This document shows, piece after piece, positions 5,708 to 12,261 of a stretch of 15,472 nucleotides of DNA. Origin of the DNA: Bacillota bacterium (lineage in GTDB: Bacteria > Bacillota > Clostridia > Christensenellales > SZUA-584); contig JAEZIW010000048.1 in NCBI GenBank assembly GCA_023436525.1, positions 1 to 15,472 on the forward strand. The letters run 5' to 3'. The notes under the pieces are model-generated. The model saw nothing but the letters and a program-made list of their open reading frames with translations. It made no database searches and was not told the DNA's origin. How positions within the stretch are numbered: position 1 is the first letter of the stretch; every line of letters begins with the position of its first letter. The position numbers were made by a program, and so were the translations under genes.

Positions 5708-7640
5708 TACCGCCACTTCTTTTTGTATGGTTTAACAGTCCGCCGTCTGCCAGCACGGCTTTAAGCCGGTCAGAAACGTCCAGCTGCACGGCAAACGTGA
5801 AGCCCTTTGTCTGGTTTTCGACGGTGAACTCGGTTTGCCCGTTCACCTTGGCGGGAGCACCCGAAATTGTGAGCACGTCGCCCATATCAATCTTATCGTA
5901 ATCACTTTCGTCGGCGAACACGAGCGGCAATATGCCCGAGTTCACAAGGTTGGCCATGTGGATGCGCGCGAACGACTTCGTAATCACACCGCGAATGCCA
6001 AGGTACAGCGGCACCAGTGCCGCGTGCTCGCGCGAGGAGCCCTGGCCGTAGTTGTGCCCCGCAATGAGGAATCCGCCGCCCTTTTGCTTGGCCCGTGCCG
6101 GGAACTTTTCGTCAACGGGCGTTAAGCAAAAATCGCTTAAGTACGGTATGTTCGAGCGGTACGGCAGCAGCTTCGCGCCCGACGGCATGATATGGTCGGT
6201 CGTGATGTTGTCTTCCATCTTTAAAAGCACTTCGCCCGTAACGGTGTCTTCGAGCGTTTTGCCAAGCGGGAACGGCTTGATGTTCGGGCCGCGTACCACC
6301 TCGGTTTCGCCGTTCTCATCGGGGGCGGCCACAAGGTTGTCGTTAATCAAAAACGCGTTCGGCATGGTGATGCGCAGCGCATCCGCATCAAGGCCGATAT
6401 CACGCGGGTCGGTCAATTTGCCAGTCAGTGCTGTTGCCGCCGCCGTTTCGGGGCTCACGAGATACACGCCCGCGCTGGCTGTTCCCGAACGGTTGTAGAA
6501 GTTACGGTTAAACGTGCGCACGGAAACCGCATCGGTGCGCGGGGCTTGTCCCATGCCGATGCACGGGCCGCAGGCGCATTCGAGTATACGCGCACCTGCC
6601 GATATTAAATCCGCGAGAGCGCCGTTTTGCGCCATCATCGTCATCACCTGCTTGGAGCCGGGGGAGATGACAAGGCTCACATCGGGCGCAATGCTTTTAC
6701 CCTTGAGTATGGAGGCAACCCGCATCAGATCAAGATAAGACGCGTTGGTGCAGCTGCCGATACACACCTGATCCACATGAATCGGCCCGATATCGTGTAT
6801 GGACTTCACGTTGTCGGGGCTGTGCGGCATAGCAGCCATTGGCTCCAGCGCCGACAGATCGATCGTGATTGTTTCGGAATACTGTGCGTCCTCGTCGGCA
6901 CTGAGCGGCGTGAAATCTGCCTCGCGGCCTTGAGCCGCAAGAAACGCGCGTGTGATCTCATCGCTCGGGAACACCGAGGTGGTGGCACCCAGCTCCGCGC
7001 CCATGTTGGTGATGGTGGCGCGCTCGGGTACCGAGAGCGATTTGACGCCTTCGCCGAAATACTCAACAATTTTGCCGACGCCGCCTTTCACGCTGAGACG
7101 CCGCAGCACCTCCAAAATCACATCTTTGGCGGAAACGCCGAAGGGCAGCTTGCCTGTGAGCTCCACGCCGAGTATTTTGGGCATCGGGATGTAATACGCG
7201 CCGCCGCCCATCGCGACAGCCACATCAAGGCCGCCCGCGCCGATCGCGATCATCCCGATACCACCGCCTGTAGGGGTGTGGCTGTCTGATCCGAGTAGCG
7301 TTGCGCCGGGCACGCCGAAGCGTTCCAGATTCACCTGATGGCAGATGCCGTTGCCGGGACGGCTGAAATAAATGCCGTGCTTTTTTGCCACGGTTTCGAT
7401 GAACTTGTGGTCGTCTGCATTCTCAAAACCGGACTGAAGCGTGTTATGATCTATATAAGCGACTGATTTCTTGGTTTTCACACGCGGCACACCCATCGCT
7501 TCAAATTGAAGATAGGCCATTGTGCCCGTGGAATCCTGAGTCAGTGTATAATCTATTTTGATAGAGATCTCTTCTCCGGCCTTCATCTCGCCGGATACCA
7601 AATGGTTCTGTATAATTTTTTCTGCCAGTGTCTTGCTCAC
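5700..7640 (-). CDS. acn: Aconitate hydratase, short (Aquifex-type) form
   Basis: A 646-residue aconitase that isomerises citrate to isocitrate via cis-aconitate in the TCA cycle or glutamate synthesis, in the cytoplasm. Seen: GSDSHTPTGGGIGM (117-130); [4Fe-4S] ligands Cys297 (in IGSCTN) and Cys357 and Cys360 (in CACGPCIG); EDNITTDHIMPSG (476-488) opening the swivel domain; and GQGSSREHAA (532-541), with the catalytic Ser and substrate-binding Arg. The length fits the short single-chain form related to homoaconitase/IPM isomerase rather than the roughly 900-residue AcnA; 3-isopropylmalate dehydratase is less likely because both domains are on one chain. The start is GTG at 7640 behind GGAGGGG. 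It heads an operon with two chromate-transporter genes and has a promoter overlapping the spoVT terminator. Confidence 0.92.
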   Translation of the reverse strand: MSKTLAEKIIQNHLVSGEMKAGEEISIKIDYTLTQDSTGTMAYLQFEAMGVPRVKTKKSVAYIDHNTLQSGFENADDHKFIETVAKKHGIYFSRPGNGICHQVNLERFGVPGATLLGSDSHTPTGGGIGMIAIGAGGLDVAVAMGGGAYYIPMPKILGVELTGKLPFGVSAKDVILEVLRRLSVKGGVGKIVEYFGEGVKSLSVPERATITNMGAELGATTSVFPSDEITRAFLAAQGREADFTPLSADEDAQYSETITIDLSALEPMAAMPHSPDNVKSIHDIGPIHVDQVCIGSCTNASYLDLMRVASILKGKSIAPDVSLVISPGSKQVMTMMAQNGALADLISAGARILECACGPCIGMGQAPRTDAVSVRTFNRNFYNRSGTASAGVYLVSPETAAATALTGKLTDPRDIGLDADALRITMPNAFLINDNLVAAPDENGETEVVRGPNIKPFPLGKTLEDTVTGEVLLKMEDNITTDHIMPSGAKLLPYRSNIPYLSDFCLTPVDEKFPARAKQKGGGFLIAGHNYGQGSSREHAALVPLYLGIRGVITKSFARIHMANLVNSGILPLVFADESDYDKIDMGDVLTISGAPAKVNGQTEFTVENQTKGFTFAVQLDVSDRLKAVLADGGLLNHTKRSGGND

Positions 7641-7670
7641 AAACGCCCCTCCAAAAAATAGTTTGTTTCA

Positions 7671-7699
7671 ATTCTACCTTTTGATGCAAAAAAAATCAA
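7671..7699 (-). promoter_or_regulatory. Putative sigma-A promoter of acn, overlapping the spoVT terminator
   Basis: On the minus strand TTGATT (7699-7694), a 17-nt spacer and TAGAAT (7676-7671). The -35 hexamer lies within the 3' arm and U-tract of the spoVT terminator. Predicted start near 7664. Confidence 0.5.
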
Positions 7700-7732
7700 C
7701 TTGAAACGTTGATTTGTGTCTCAAGTTGATTT
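7688..7732 (-). terminator. Intrinsic terminator of spoVT
   Basis: On the minus strand AAATCAACTTGA (7732-7721) and TCAAGTTGATTT (7704-7693) form a perfect 12-bp stem around a 16-nt loop, followed by a run of eight T (7695-7688). It begins 14 nt past the spoVT stop. Confidence 0.85.
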
Positions 7733-7745
7733 CAACAGCTTAAGT

Positions 7746-8285
7746 TTACTGGGCCATTTGCCTGCCCAAGAAGACGGCTGCCGCTTCCGCCGCTTTCTGC
7801 TCCGATTCTCCGAGAGCCCCGCTGCGCGAAACGAGCACGACCGCGCCGATGGGCTGGCCATCCATCGAAATGGGGGCGATAACCTGAGAAGCGGTAAGCG
7901 ACTGGTTTTCGCCGCTGACCAACGGAATCACGTCTGTACCCGTGGTTTTCTTAACGCTGCGCGCGTTGATCGCGTCTTCAAAAGCGCCGGAAACCGGGCG
8001 TTCTGCGTATTCGCGTTTATACTCGCCGCTTGCCGCAAGGATCGTATCGCGGTCGCTGATGACGGCGGTCAGTCCAAGTGTAGAAGACAGCGCCTCTGCA
8101 AAATCCAGTGCAAATGAGGCAAGCTCTCCGATGGGCGAGTATTTCTTTAATATAATGCCGCCTTCTCTGTCGGTATATATTTCGAGCGGATCTCCTTCGC
8201 GGATGCGCAGGGTGCGACGAATCTCTTTGGGTATCACGATTCTGCCAAGCTCATCAATGCGTCTGACTATACCTGTTGCTTTCAT
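7746..8285 (-). CDS. spoVT: Stage V sporulation protein T (AbrB/GAF transcription regulator)
   Basis: A 179-residue SpoVT, a tetrameric DNA-binding protein that modulates sigma-G-dependent forespore genes and spore coat and germination traits. Seen: an N-terminal AbrB/MazE-type swapped-hairpin domain, MKATGIVRRIDELGRIVIPK (1-20) and EIRRTLRIREGDPLEIYTD, the near-invariant SpoVT/AbrB start, then a C-terminal GAF-like domain (about 55-178) with the DRDTILAASG region. The length equals the usual 178-180 residues, unlike the short AbrB (about 95). The start at 8285 has AAGGAGG 7 nt upstream. It stands alone with a strong terminator. The upstream region shows a possible GCATA-type forespore element, but I cannot fix a promoter. 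Confidence 0.95.
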   Translation of the reverse strand: MKATGIVRRIDELGRIVIPKEIRRTLRIREGDPLEIYTDREGGIILKKYSPIGELASFALDFAEALSSTLGLTAVISDRDTILAASGEYKREYAERPVSGAFEDAINARSVKKTTGTDVIPLVSGENQSLTASQVIAPISMDGQPIGAVVLVSRSGALGESEQKAAEAAAVFLGRQMAQ

Positions 8286-8454
8286 AAAGATTCCTCCTTA
8301 AAAATTATCGGTGGTTATGCTGTTATTGTTTGTTAGAACGGTCAAATTATGCGCTGATTCGCAAATTAGACATAGAGCGTTATATTTGCAAAGCTTATTA
8401 AGCGGTCATAGATGAAGTTTGCAGATGCTTTTGCAGCTTCAGTCATTTGTTCAT

Positions 8455-8640
8455 TTAAAAATCAATCGTGTCTAAAAGTGAGACCGCCATGAAATATGAA
8501 GCAAGTACCCTTTGAACAAAGGCCAATCTGCTCAATGATGAGATATCACCTATGATCAGCGCTGGTGTTTTCGTAAAATCTCCATACGCATCTTTTCCCC
8601 TTTCTCTTATTTCATACCCCCAGTTTAAACCAATAATCAA
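8455..8640 (-). CDS. Short ORF resembling the C-terminal half of DUF6514 proteins (doubtful gene)
   Basis: 61 codons from TTG at 8640 (open back to about 8658 without ATG or GTG). The pattern YEIRE...GDISSLSRLAFVQRVLASYF...SLLDTIDF-stop recalls DUF6514, small clostridial proteins in which a conserved DIS motif is followed by two helices and a final DF. The N-terminal third of that family is missing. No ribosome binding site precedes the TTG, so it is either a decayed copy or uses an unusual start. A reasonable promoter (8695-8722) points at it. The similarity is from memory and weak. Confidence 0.4.
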   Translation of the reverse strand: MIIGLNWGYEIRERGKDAYGDFTKTPALIIGDISSLSRLAFVQRVLASYFMAVSLLDTIDF

Positions 8641-8662
8641 AAAGCATCTGTAACTTTGTCAC

Positions 8663-8682
8663 TTAATAAGAATGATTATTAA
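8663..8682. repeat. AT-rich dyad just past a promoter
   Basis: TTAATAA-GAATGA-TTATTAA is a perfect 7-bp inverted repeat, about 6-25 nt downstream of the start predicted from the promoter at 8695-8722. It may be an operator; it partly resembles Fur-type 7-1-7 boxes (AATGATTATT) but does not match them well. Confidence 0.35.
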
Positions 8683-8694
8683 AAGAAAAGATGA

Positions 8695-8722
8695 TTTATA
8701 AAAAAGTGTTACCTGATTACAA
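8695..8722 (-). promoter_or_regulatory. Putative sigma-A promoter upstream of the DUF6514-like ORF
   Basis: On the minus strand TTGTAA (8722-8717), a 16-nt spacer and TATAAA (8700-8695). Predicted start near 8688. Confidence 0.4.
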
Positions 8723-8776
8723 TCTATTCTAATATTATGGAAACATTGGGTTCTGTGACTTTATCACAAAACGGGC

Positions 8777-8801
8777 AAAAAAACCAACCGTTTGGTTGAT
8801 T
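8777..8801 (-). terminator. Intrinsic terminator of the 81-residue membrane protein gene
   Basis: On the minus strand AATCAACC-AAAC-GGTTGGTT forms an 8-bp stem (one T-G pair) merging into a seven-T run (8783-8777). It starts 7 nt beyond the stop at 8809. Confidence 0.75.
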
Positions 8802-8808
8802 GTATCTG

Positions 8809-9054
8809 TTAGAAATAGCTGCTCATCTTTGGACTGGCCGCTTTTTTGAGCCTGTCCGCATAGATTGACAGCACAAAGGACGAAGCGAGCATGCCGATGG
8901 CTGAAAAGAAAAGCCACCGGTTGCTGTCTATCGGGCAAATACCGGGCGGCAGGCTGGCTCTGACCATAATGGTTAATGTGACGGAGAGTACGCACAATCC
9001 GGCACCGATTCCCAGCAGAATATTTGAAATGAAAGACAGAGATTTTTGTTTCAT
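8809..9054 (-). CDS. Small membrane protein of unknown function, 81 residues
   Basis: Two hydrophobic segments: about 8-29 (ISNILLGIGAGLCVLSVTLTIM) after a basic start, and about 47-63 (WLFFSAIGMLASSFVLS), with a short exposed link containing PPGICPID and a charged C-terminus (ADRLKKAASPKM). This is a two-helix hairpin with both ends probably cytoplasmic. CGGAG lies a few bases before the ATG, TATAAT is present at 9095-9090 on the coding strand, and a clear terminator follows the stop, so the gene is likely real although I know no family for it. It is divergent from the VOC gene at 9203. Confidence 0.65.
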   Translation of the reverse strand: MKQKSLSFISNILLGIGAGLCVLSVTLTIMVRASLPPGICPIDSNRWLFFSAIGMLASSFVLSIYADRLKKAASPKMSSYF

Positions 9055-9144
9055 AACGGCTCCGTGCTGATTAATAATTTATATTTACTATTATAATGCC
9101 TCAAGTCAGAAGAATTATGGAACAAAGTCACGGACCAAAAAGGG

Positions 9145-9173
9145 ATGACACAACAATCATCGGATGATATAAT
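9145..9173 (+). promoter_or_regulatory. Sigma-A promoter of the VOC-family gene
   Basis: ATGACA (9145-9150), 17-nt spacer, TATAAT (9168-9173). Start expected near 9180, about 23 nt before the ATG. Confidence 0.68.
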
Positions 9174-9202
9174 AAAAATATTAAACAACCGGAGGAGCAA
9201 AA

Positions 9203-9610
9203 ATGTCAGACATAAAGGGAAAAGTGACGGGATTGGCGCATATCGGGGTTTACGTCAGCGATATAGAGCGGTCTATCACGTTTTATGAGAAAATACTGGG
9301 TTTCGAATGTTACGAAAAGGCTGACATTGAGGACCCGTCGGGTGTCATCAGGTTAGCTTTTGTAAAGAATGGTTCGTGTGTCATCGAGTTGGTTCAAAAG
9401 CCGGATGCCACTCAAAAACCGGATGGCCCTATAGATCACATTGCGATGCTTGTGGACGATATTGATGCCGCTATGGCAGACCTTAGGGCAAAGGGTGTGA
9501 CGTTTGAAACGGACGAGCCTGTTGATTTACCGATGATTTTTAACGGAGTGAGGTATGCGTTCTTCCGCGGGCCTGACGGTGAGCATTTGGAGATTAACCA
9601 GCTGCTTTAG
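9203..9610 (+). CDS. VOC superfamily (glyoxalase I-like) metalloenzyme
   Basis: A 135-residue protein with two beta-alpha-beta-beta-beta modules. Module 1 is LAHIGVYVSDIERSITFYEKILGF (11-34) to VIELVQ (60-65); module 2 is PIDHIAMLVDDIDAAMADLRAKGV (76-99) to FFRGPDGEHLEINQ (120-133). His13, Glu62, His79 and Glu130 occupy the four metal-ligand positions of glyoxalase I and relatives, so a metal-dependent lyase, isomerase or dioxygenase is likely. Lactoylglutathione lyase, methylmalonyl-CoA epimerase-like and resistance proteins share this fold, and the substrate cannot be read from the sequence. GGAGGAG precedes the ATG and a good promoter lies at 9145. Its stop overlaps the stop of the convergent tspO by 4 nt. 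Confidence 0.85.
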   Translation: MSDIKGKVTGLAHIGVYVSDIERSITFYEKILGFECYEKADIEDPSGVIRLAFVKNGSCVIELVQKPDATQKPDGPIDHIAMLVDDIDAAMADLRAKGVTFETDEPVDLPMIFNGVRYAFFRGPDGEHLEINQLL

Positions 9611-10074
9611 TTGAAAAAAGCCACCTCATAATTCAGATACAGTGCAAAACAGAGCCAGATTAAATACGGAATGATCAAAAACGAGGCGGTTCTCTCAAAT
9701 TTGTAGACAGTTGAATACAGCGCGATGGCTGCAATAATGGTAATAATCAGTATGAAAAACGCGCCGCCCGGGTTTTGCATTTCAAAAAAAGTATATGTCC
9801 ATAGAACATTGAGGACGCCGGTGACAGCAAACAAGCCGAGCGTCTTTTTTTGAATATCCGGCTGAATGCTGACCAATGCAAGCGATGCGGCCAGCAGCGC
9901 ATACAATACCGTCCAGACGATTGAGAACACCACAGGAGGCGGCTGCAGGGCGGGCTTAATCAGCGATTGATACCATTCGCTGGACGTGTTTACAAACAGT
10001 GAACCAAGCACCGCAACAGCCGCGAAGAAAAGCACCGAGCAGACGATTCGAATGATTTTGTCCTGTTTACGCAT
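9607..10074 (-). CDS. tspO: TspO/MBR family membrane protein
   Basis: A 155-residue protein with five hydrophobic helices, matching TspO (bacterial homologue of the mitochondrial translocator protein), which binds porphyrins and related tetrapyrroles and has been linked to stress signalling. Seen: WYQSLIKPALQPPPVVFSIVW (about 34-54), the family's conserved loop and Pro-rich start of helix 2; LNVLWTYTFF (about 88-97) with the conserved Trp; and PYLIWLCFALYLNYEVAFFN (136-155), the C-terminal helix with the cholesterol-consensus-like region. GGAGGG lies before the ATG at 10074. It is divergent from the RsiV-like gene at 10135, with 60 nt between them, and convergent with the VOC gene, overlapping it by 4 nt. 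Confidence 0.92.
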   Translation of the reverse strand: MRKQDKIIRIVCSVLFFAAVAVLGSLFVNTSSEWYQSLIKPALQPPPVVFSIVWTVLYALLAASLALVSIQPDIQKKTLGLFAVTGVLNVLWTYTFFEMQNPGGAFFILIITIIAAIALYSTVYKFERTASFLIIPYLIWLCFALYLNYEVAFFN

Positions 10075-10134
10075 ATTTTTACCCTCCGCCTAAGTATATT
10101 CTTATGACGGGTGTGATATGTGAGGGGATAGCCC

Positions 10135-10842
10135 ATGATGAGGAGAATCACCTTTTTAGCGATCATACTGATTGTGCTTTGCGGATTTGCGGGCGGCAGC
10201 TTAAAGGGCAGGCTGCTGCCGTATATCAGCTTGCCGCCAAGGCAGGCTATCGTGATGCAAACGCCAATCAACAGGGGTGCACAAAACATCGTGTTTGATA
10301 TGGAATACCCCACGGTTTTGGGTTTTGACGATGAATCATTTGAAAATGAGCTGAATGTCAACATCGTCGGACAGGTGAACGGCGCAATTGCCGGTGCGTT
10401 TAATCAAGCGAAGAATGATCCGTCTTGGGTGTTTGTGCTGCGTGTGCGCGACGAGGTGAAAAATAACCAGGGCATATTGTCGCTGCGCGTAACGAACGAT
10501 CTTGATAACGGCGGCACGGGCTTTCCGCACACCGTTTGCTACAATGCCGATATACAAAAAAGCCGAATGCTGACGCTGGATGATCTGTTCGTATCGAAGG
10601 AATACCGCACAGTGATTAATGGACTGATTCGTAAAATCGTCAGAAACGACGCGCACTATTTCGCGGACCAATTCACGGGTGTATCGGAAGACACAGCGTT
10701 TTTCCTGGCAGGCGGGCAGCTGCACATCACTTTTGGTAAGTATGAGATTGCCTCCGGGATGACAGGGGAACCCGATTTTGCGATACCCACGCTGTATATT
10801 CGAAGGTGGATAAAACCTGAATACGCGCCGCTGTTTTGGTGA
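10135..10842 (+). CDS. Secreted or membrane-anchored RsiV/PdaC-like protein (DUF3298)
   Basis: A 235-residue protein. An N-terminal hydrophobic segment (MMRRITFLAIILIVLCGFAGG) acts as signal peptide or anchor; the single Cys is not in a proper lipobox, so a lipoprotein is unlikely. After it, MEYPTVLGFDDESFENELN (about 56-74) and the following helix resemble DUF4163, and LTLDDLFVSKEYRTVINGLIRKIV (about 145-168), FFLAGGQLHITFGKYEIA and PTLYI match DUF3298, the pair found in the extracytoplasmic part of RsiV anti-sigma factors and of PdaC. There is no anti-sigma region and no polysaccharide deacetylase domain, so it is a stand-alone extracellular domain; RsiV's version binds lysozyme, but that cannot be claimed here. 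GAGGGG lies 7 nt before the ATG. Monocistronic. Confidence 0.8.
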   Translation: MMRRITFLAIILIVLCGFAGGSLKGRLLPYISLPPRQAIVMQTPINRGAQNIVFDMEYPTVLGFDDESFENELNVNIVGQVNGAIAGAFNQAKNDPSWVFVLRVRDEVKNNQGILSLRVTNDLDNGGTGFPHTVCYNADIQKSRMLTLDDLFVSKEYRTVINGLIRKIVRNDAHYFADQFTGVSEDTAFFLAGGQLHITFGKYEIASGMTGEPDFAIPTLYIRRWIKPEYAPLFW

Positions 10843-11105
10843 AAGGGATTGCTCGAGATTATTTTGTCAAACCTATATTCATTGATTGGCTATTAAGAAC
10901 TTATTGCATATCATTCACTTATCCTTAGGTTGCACAATATCGCACTTTTGCGGATACCTGAAAGCTGACTATCAGTAGAATAATGCAGACCCTTGTCAAT
11001 GCGATTCATCGCCATTTAGCGATAGGGCTTATTAGGCGAGGTACAAATTGTATAACGTGAAGCGGTAAGCGACAGAGTCCATCGCCGCGATAAAGCGCAC
11101 CAATT
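10843..11105. other. Intergenic region with no gene, several small hairpins
   Basis: No coding sequence with a ribosome binding site was found on either strand. Small inverted repeats are present: CGCA-CTTT-TGCG (about 10949), ATCGC-CATTTA-GCGAT (about 11009) and ATCGC-C-GCGAT (about 11083). No known riboswitch or RNA was recognised. Confidence 0.5.
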
Positions 11106-11133
11106 AAAAACGGGCGGCTGTGTGAGCCGCCCG
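11106..11133 (-). terminator. Intrinsic terminator of the glycosyltransferase-aminopeptidase operon
   Basis: CGGGCGGCT (11111-11119) and AGCCGCCCG (11125-11133) form a perfect 9-bp GC-rich stem with a 5-nt loop, followed on the minus strand by TTTTT (11110-11106). It lies 15 nt past the aminopeptidase stop. Confidence 0.88.
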
Positions 11134-11148
11134 ATATGTTTGTAGTTC

Positions 11149-12261
11149 TTAAACCAGGTTCTCTTCGTTAAGCACAGCGAGATCACCCAAGAATTTGCCG
11201 TCTTTGCGGATTACCTCGCCGTCGAAACTGATTTCGCCGCCGCCGTAGTCGGGGCGCTGAATCAGCACAAGGTCCCAATGCACGGCGCTCTCGTTGCCGT
11301 TATCAGCGTCCTCATAGCACGAGCCGGGCGTTAAATGGATAGAGCCCGCAATCTTTTCGTCAAACAACGTGTCGCACATCGGGTGCAATATATACGGGTT
11401 CACGCCGAACGCGAACTCTCCGAGATACCGCGCGCCCTCATCCGTATCGAGTATTTTGCCTAAGCGCTCGGTGTTGTTCGCCTTCGCGTCCACAATCTTG
11501 CCGTTCTTAAACTCAAACGAGATATTCTCAAACTTGAAGCCTTGCGAGAACGACGGCGTATTGTACGTGATTCGTCCGTTAGCGCTGTCTTTAATGGGCG
11601 CGGTGTAAATCTCGCCATCCGGTATATTCATATGGCCGCTGCACTTTTTAGATGGAATGCCCTTCACGGAAAAACGAAGATCGGTGCCGGGCCCTGTTAT
11701 ATGCACCTCGTCCACACTTTTCAGCCGCTCGGCCATCACGTCCATCGCCTTGTCCATCTTCGAATAATCAAGGTTACAAACCTTGAAATAAAAATCCTCA
11801 AACTGCTCGGTGCTCATGCCCGCGAGCTGTGCCATTGAACCGTTCGGGTAACGCAGCACCACCCATTTTGTTTTTTTCACGCGCAGCTCATGATGCACGC
11901 GCTTGGAATAAATGGAGCGGTAAAGGTTTAATTTTTCTTCGTCCACATCGCAAAGCTCCGAAGTGTTGAGCGAGCCGCGAAACGCCACATACGCATCCAT
12001 ATCCTTCATCAGCGTCGCGTCATAATGTGTCATCTCTTCAATCTGCTCTTTGGTGGCTTCCTGCAGCAGCGCGCGCTGTATGCGCTGGTTTCGCACCCAG
12101 CTATATGGCACGCCGCCTGCTTCGTACACCTCTTTTATGAGCTGCGTTGAGAGCTCTTCGGGGCAGTCGAAATTTTCTATCAGCACGCGTTCGCCCTTTT
12201 TAACGGCCATAGAGTAATTAACAAGCGAACGGCAAAGTGTTTTCAGTCTCGGATCGATCAT
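11149..12261 (-). CDS. Family M29 metallo-aminopeptidase (AmpS/PepS-like)
   Basis: A 370-residue cytoplasmic aminopeptidase that releases N-terminal residues from peptides with two metal ions. Seen: DPRLKTLCRSLVNYSMAVKKGERVLIE at the N-terminus, typical of the family; ITGPGTDLRFSVKG (188-201); MNIPDGEIYTAP (211-222) with Glu217; GEFAFGVNP (281-289) with Glu282; SIHLTPGSCYED (307-318) with His309 and Tyr316; and AVHWDLV (326-332) with His328 and Asp330. Together these are the six positions used for metal binding and catalysis in M29 enzymes. The length is slightly under the usual 400-410, with the N-terminal domain shorter. GGAGG 5 nt before the ATG lies inside the end of the glycosyltransferase gene, whose stop it overlaps by 4 nt (ATGA). 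Confidence 0.9.
   Translation of the reverse strand: MIDPRLKTLCRSLVNYSMAVKKGERVLIENFDCPEELSTQLIKEVYEAGGVPYSWVRNQRIQRALLQEATKEQIEEMTHYDATLMKDMDAYVAFRGSLNTSELCDVDEEKLNLYRSIYSKRVHHELRVKKTKWVVLRYPNGSMAQLAGMSTEQFEDFYFKVCNLDYSKMDKAMDVMAERLKSVDEVHITGPGTDLRFSVKGIPSKKCSGHMNIPDGEIYTAPIKDSANGRITYNTPSFSQGFKFENISFEFKNGKIVDAKANNTERLGKILDTDEGARYLGEFAFGVNPYILHPMCDTLFDEKIAGSIHLTPGSCYEDADNGNESAVHWDLVLIQRPDYGGGEISFDGEVIRKDGKFLGDLAVLNEENLV

Noticed and set aside
6052..7289. Plus-strand frames up to 220 codons over aconitase
   Set aside because: Antisense to a complete aconitase with all iron-sulfur cysteines; no ribosome binding sites and no family resemblance.
8735..8995. 86-codon minus-strand frame overlapping the 81-residue membrane protein
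   Set aside because: It passes through the terminator at 8777-8801 and lacks a ribosome binding site, whereas the other frame has one and ends just before that terminator.
10135..10200. Lipoprotein signal for the RsiV-like protein
   Set aside because: The residue before the only N-terminal Cys is Leu, not Gly, Ala or Ser, so the lipobox is not met.
10983..11060. 25-codon plus-strand frame in the 10843-11105 gap
   Set aside because: No ribosome binding site and no recognisable sequence; expected by chance at this length.
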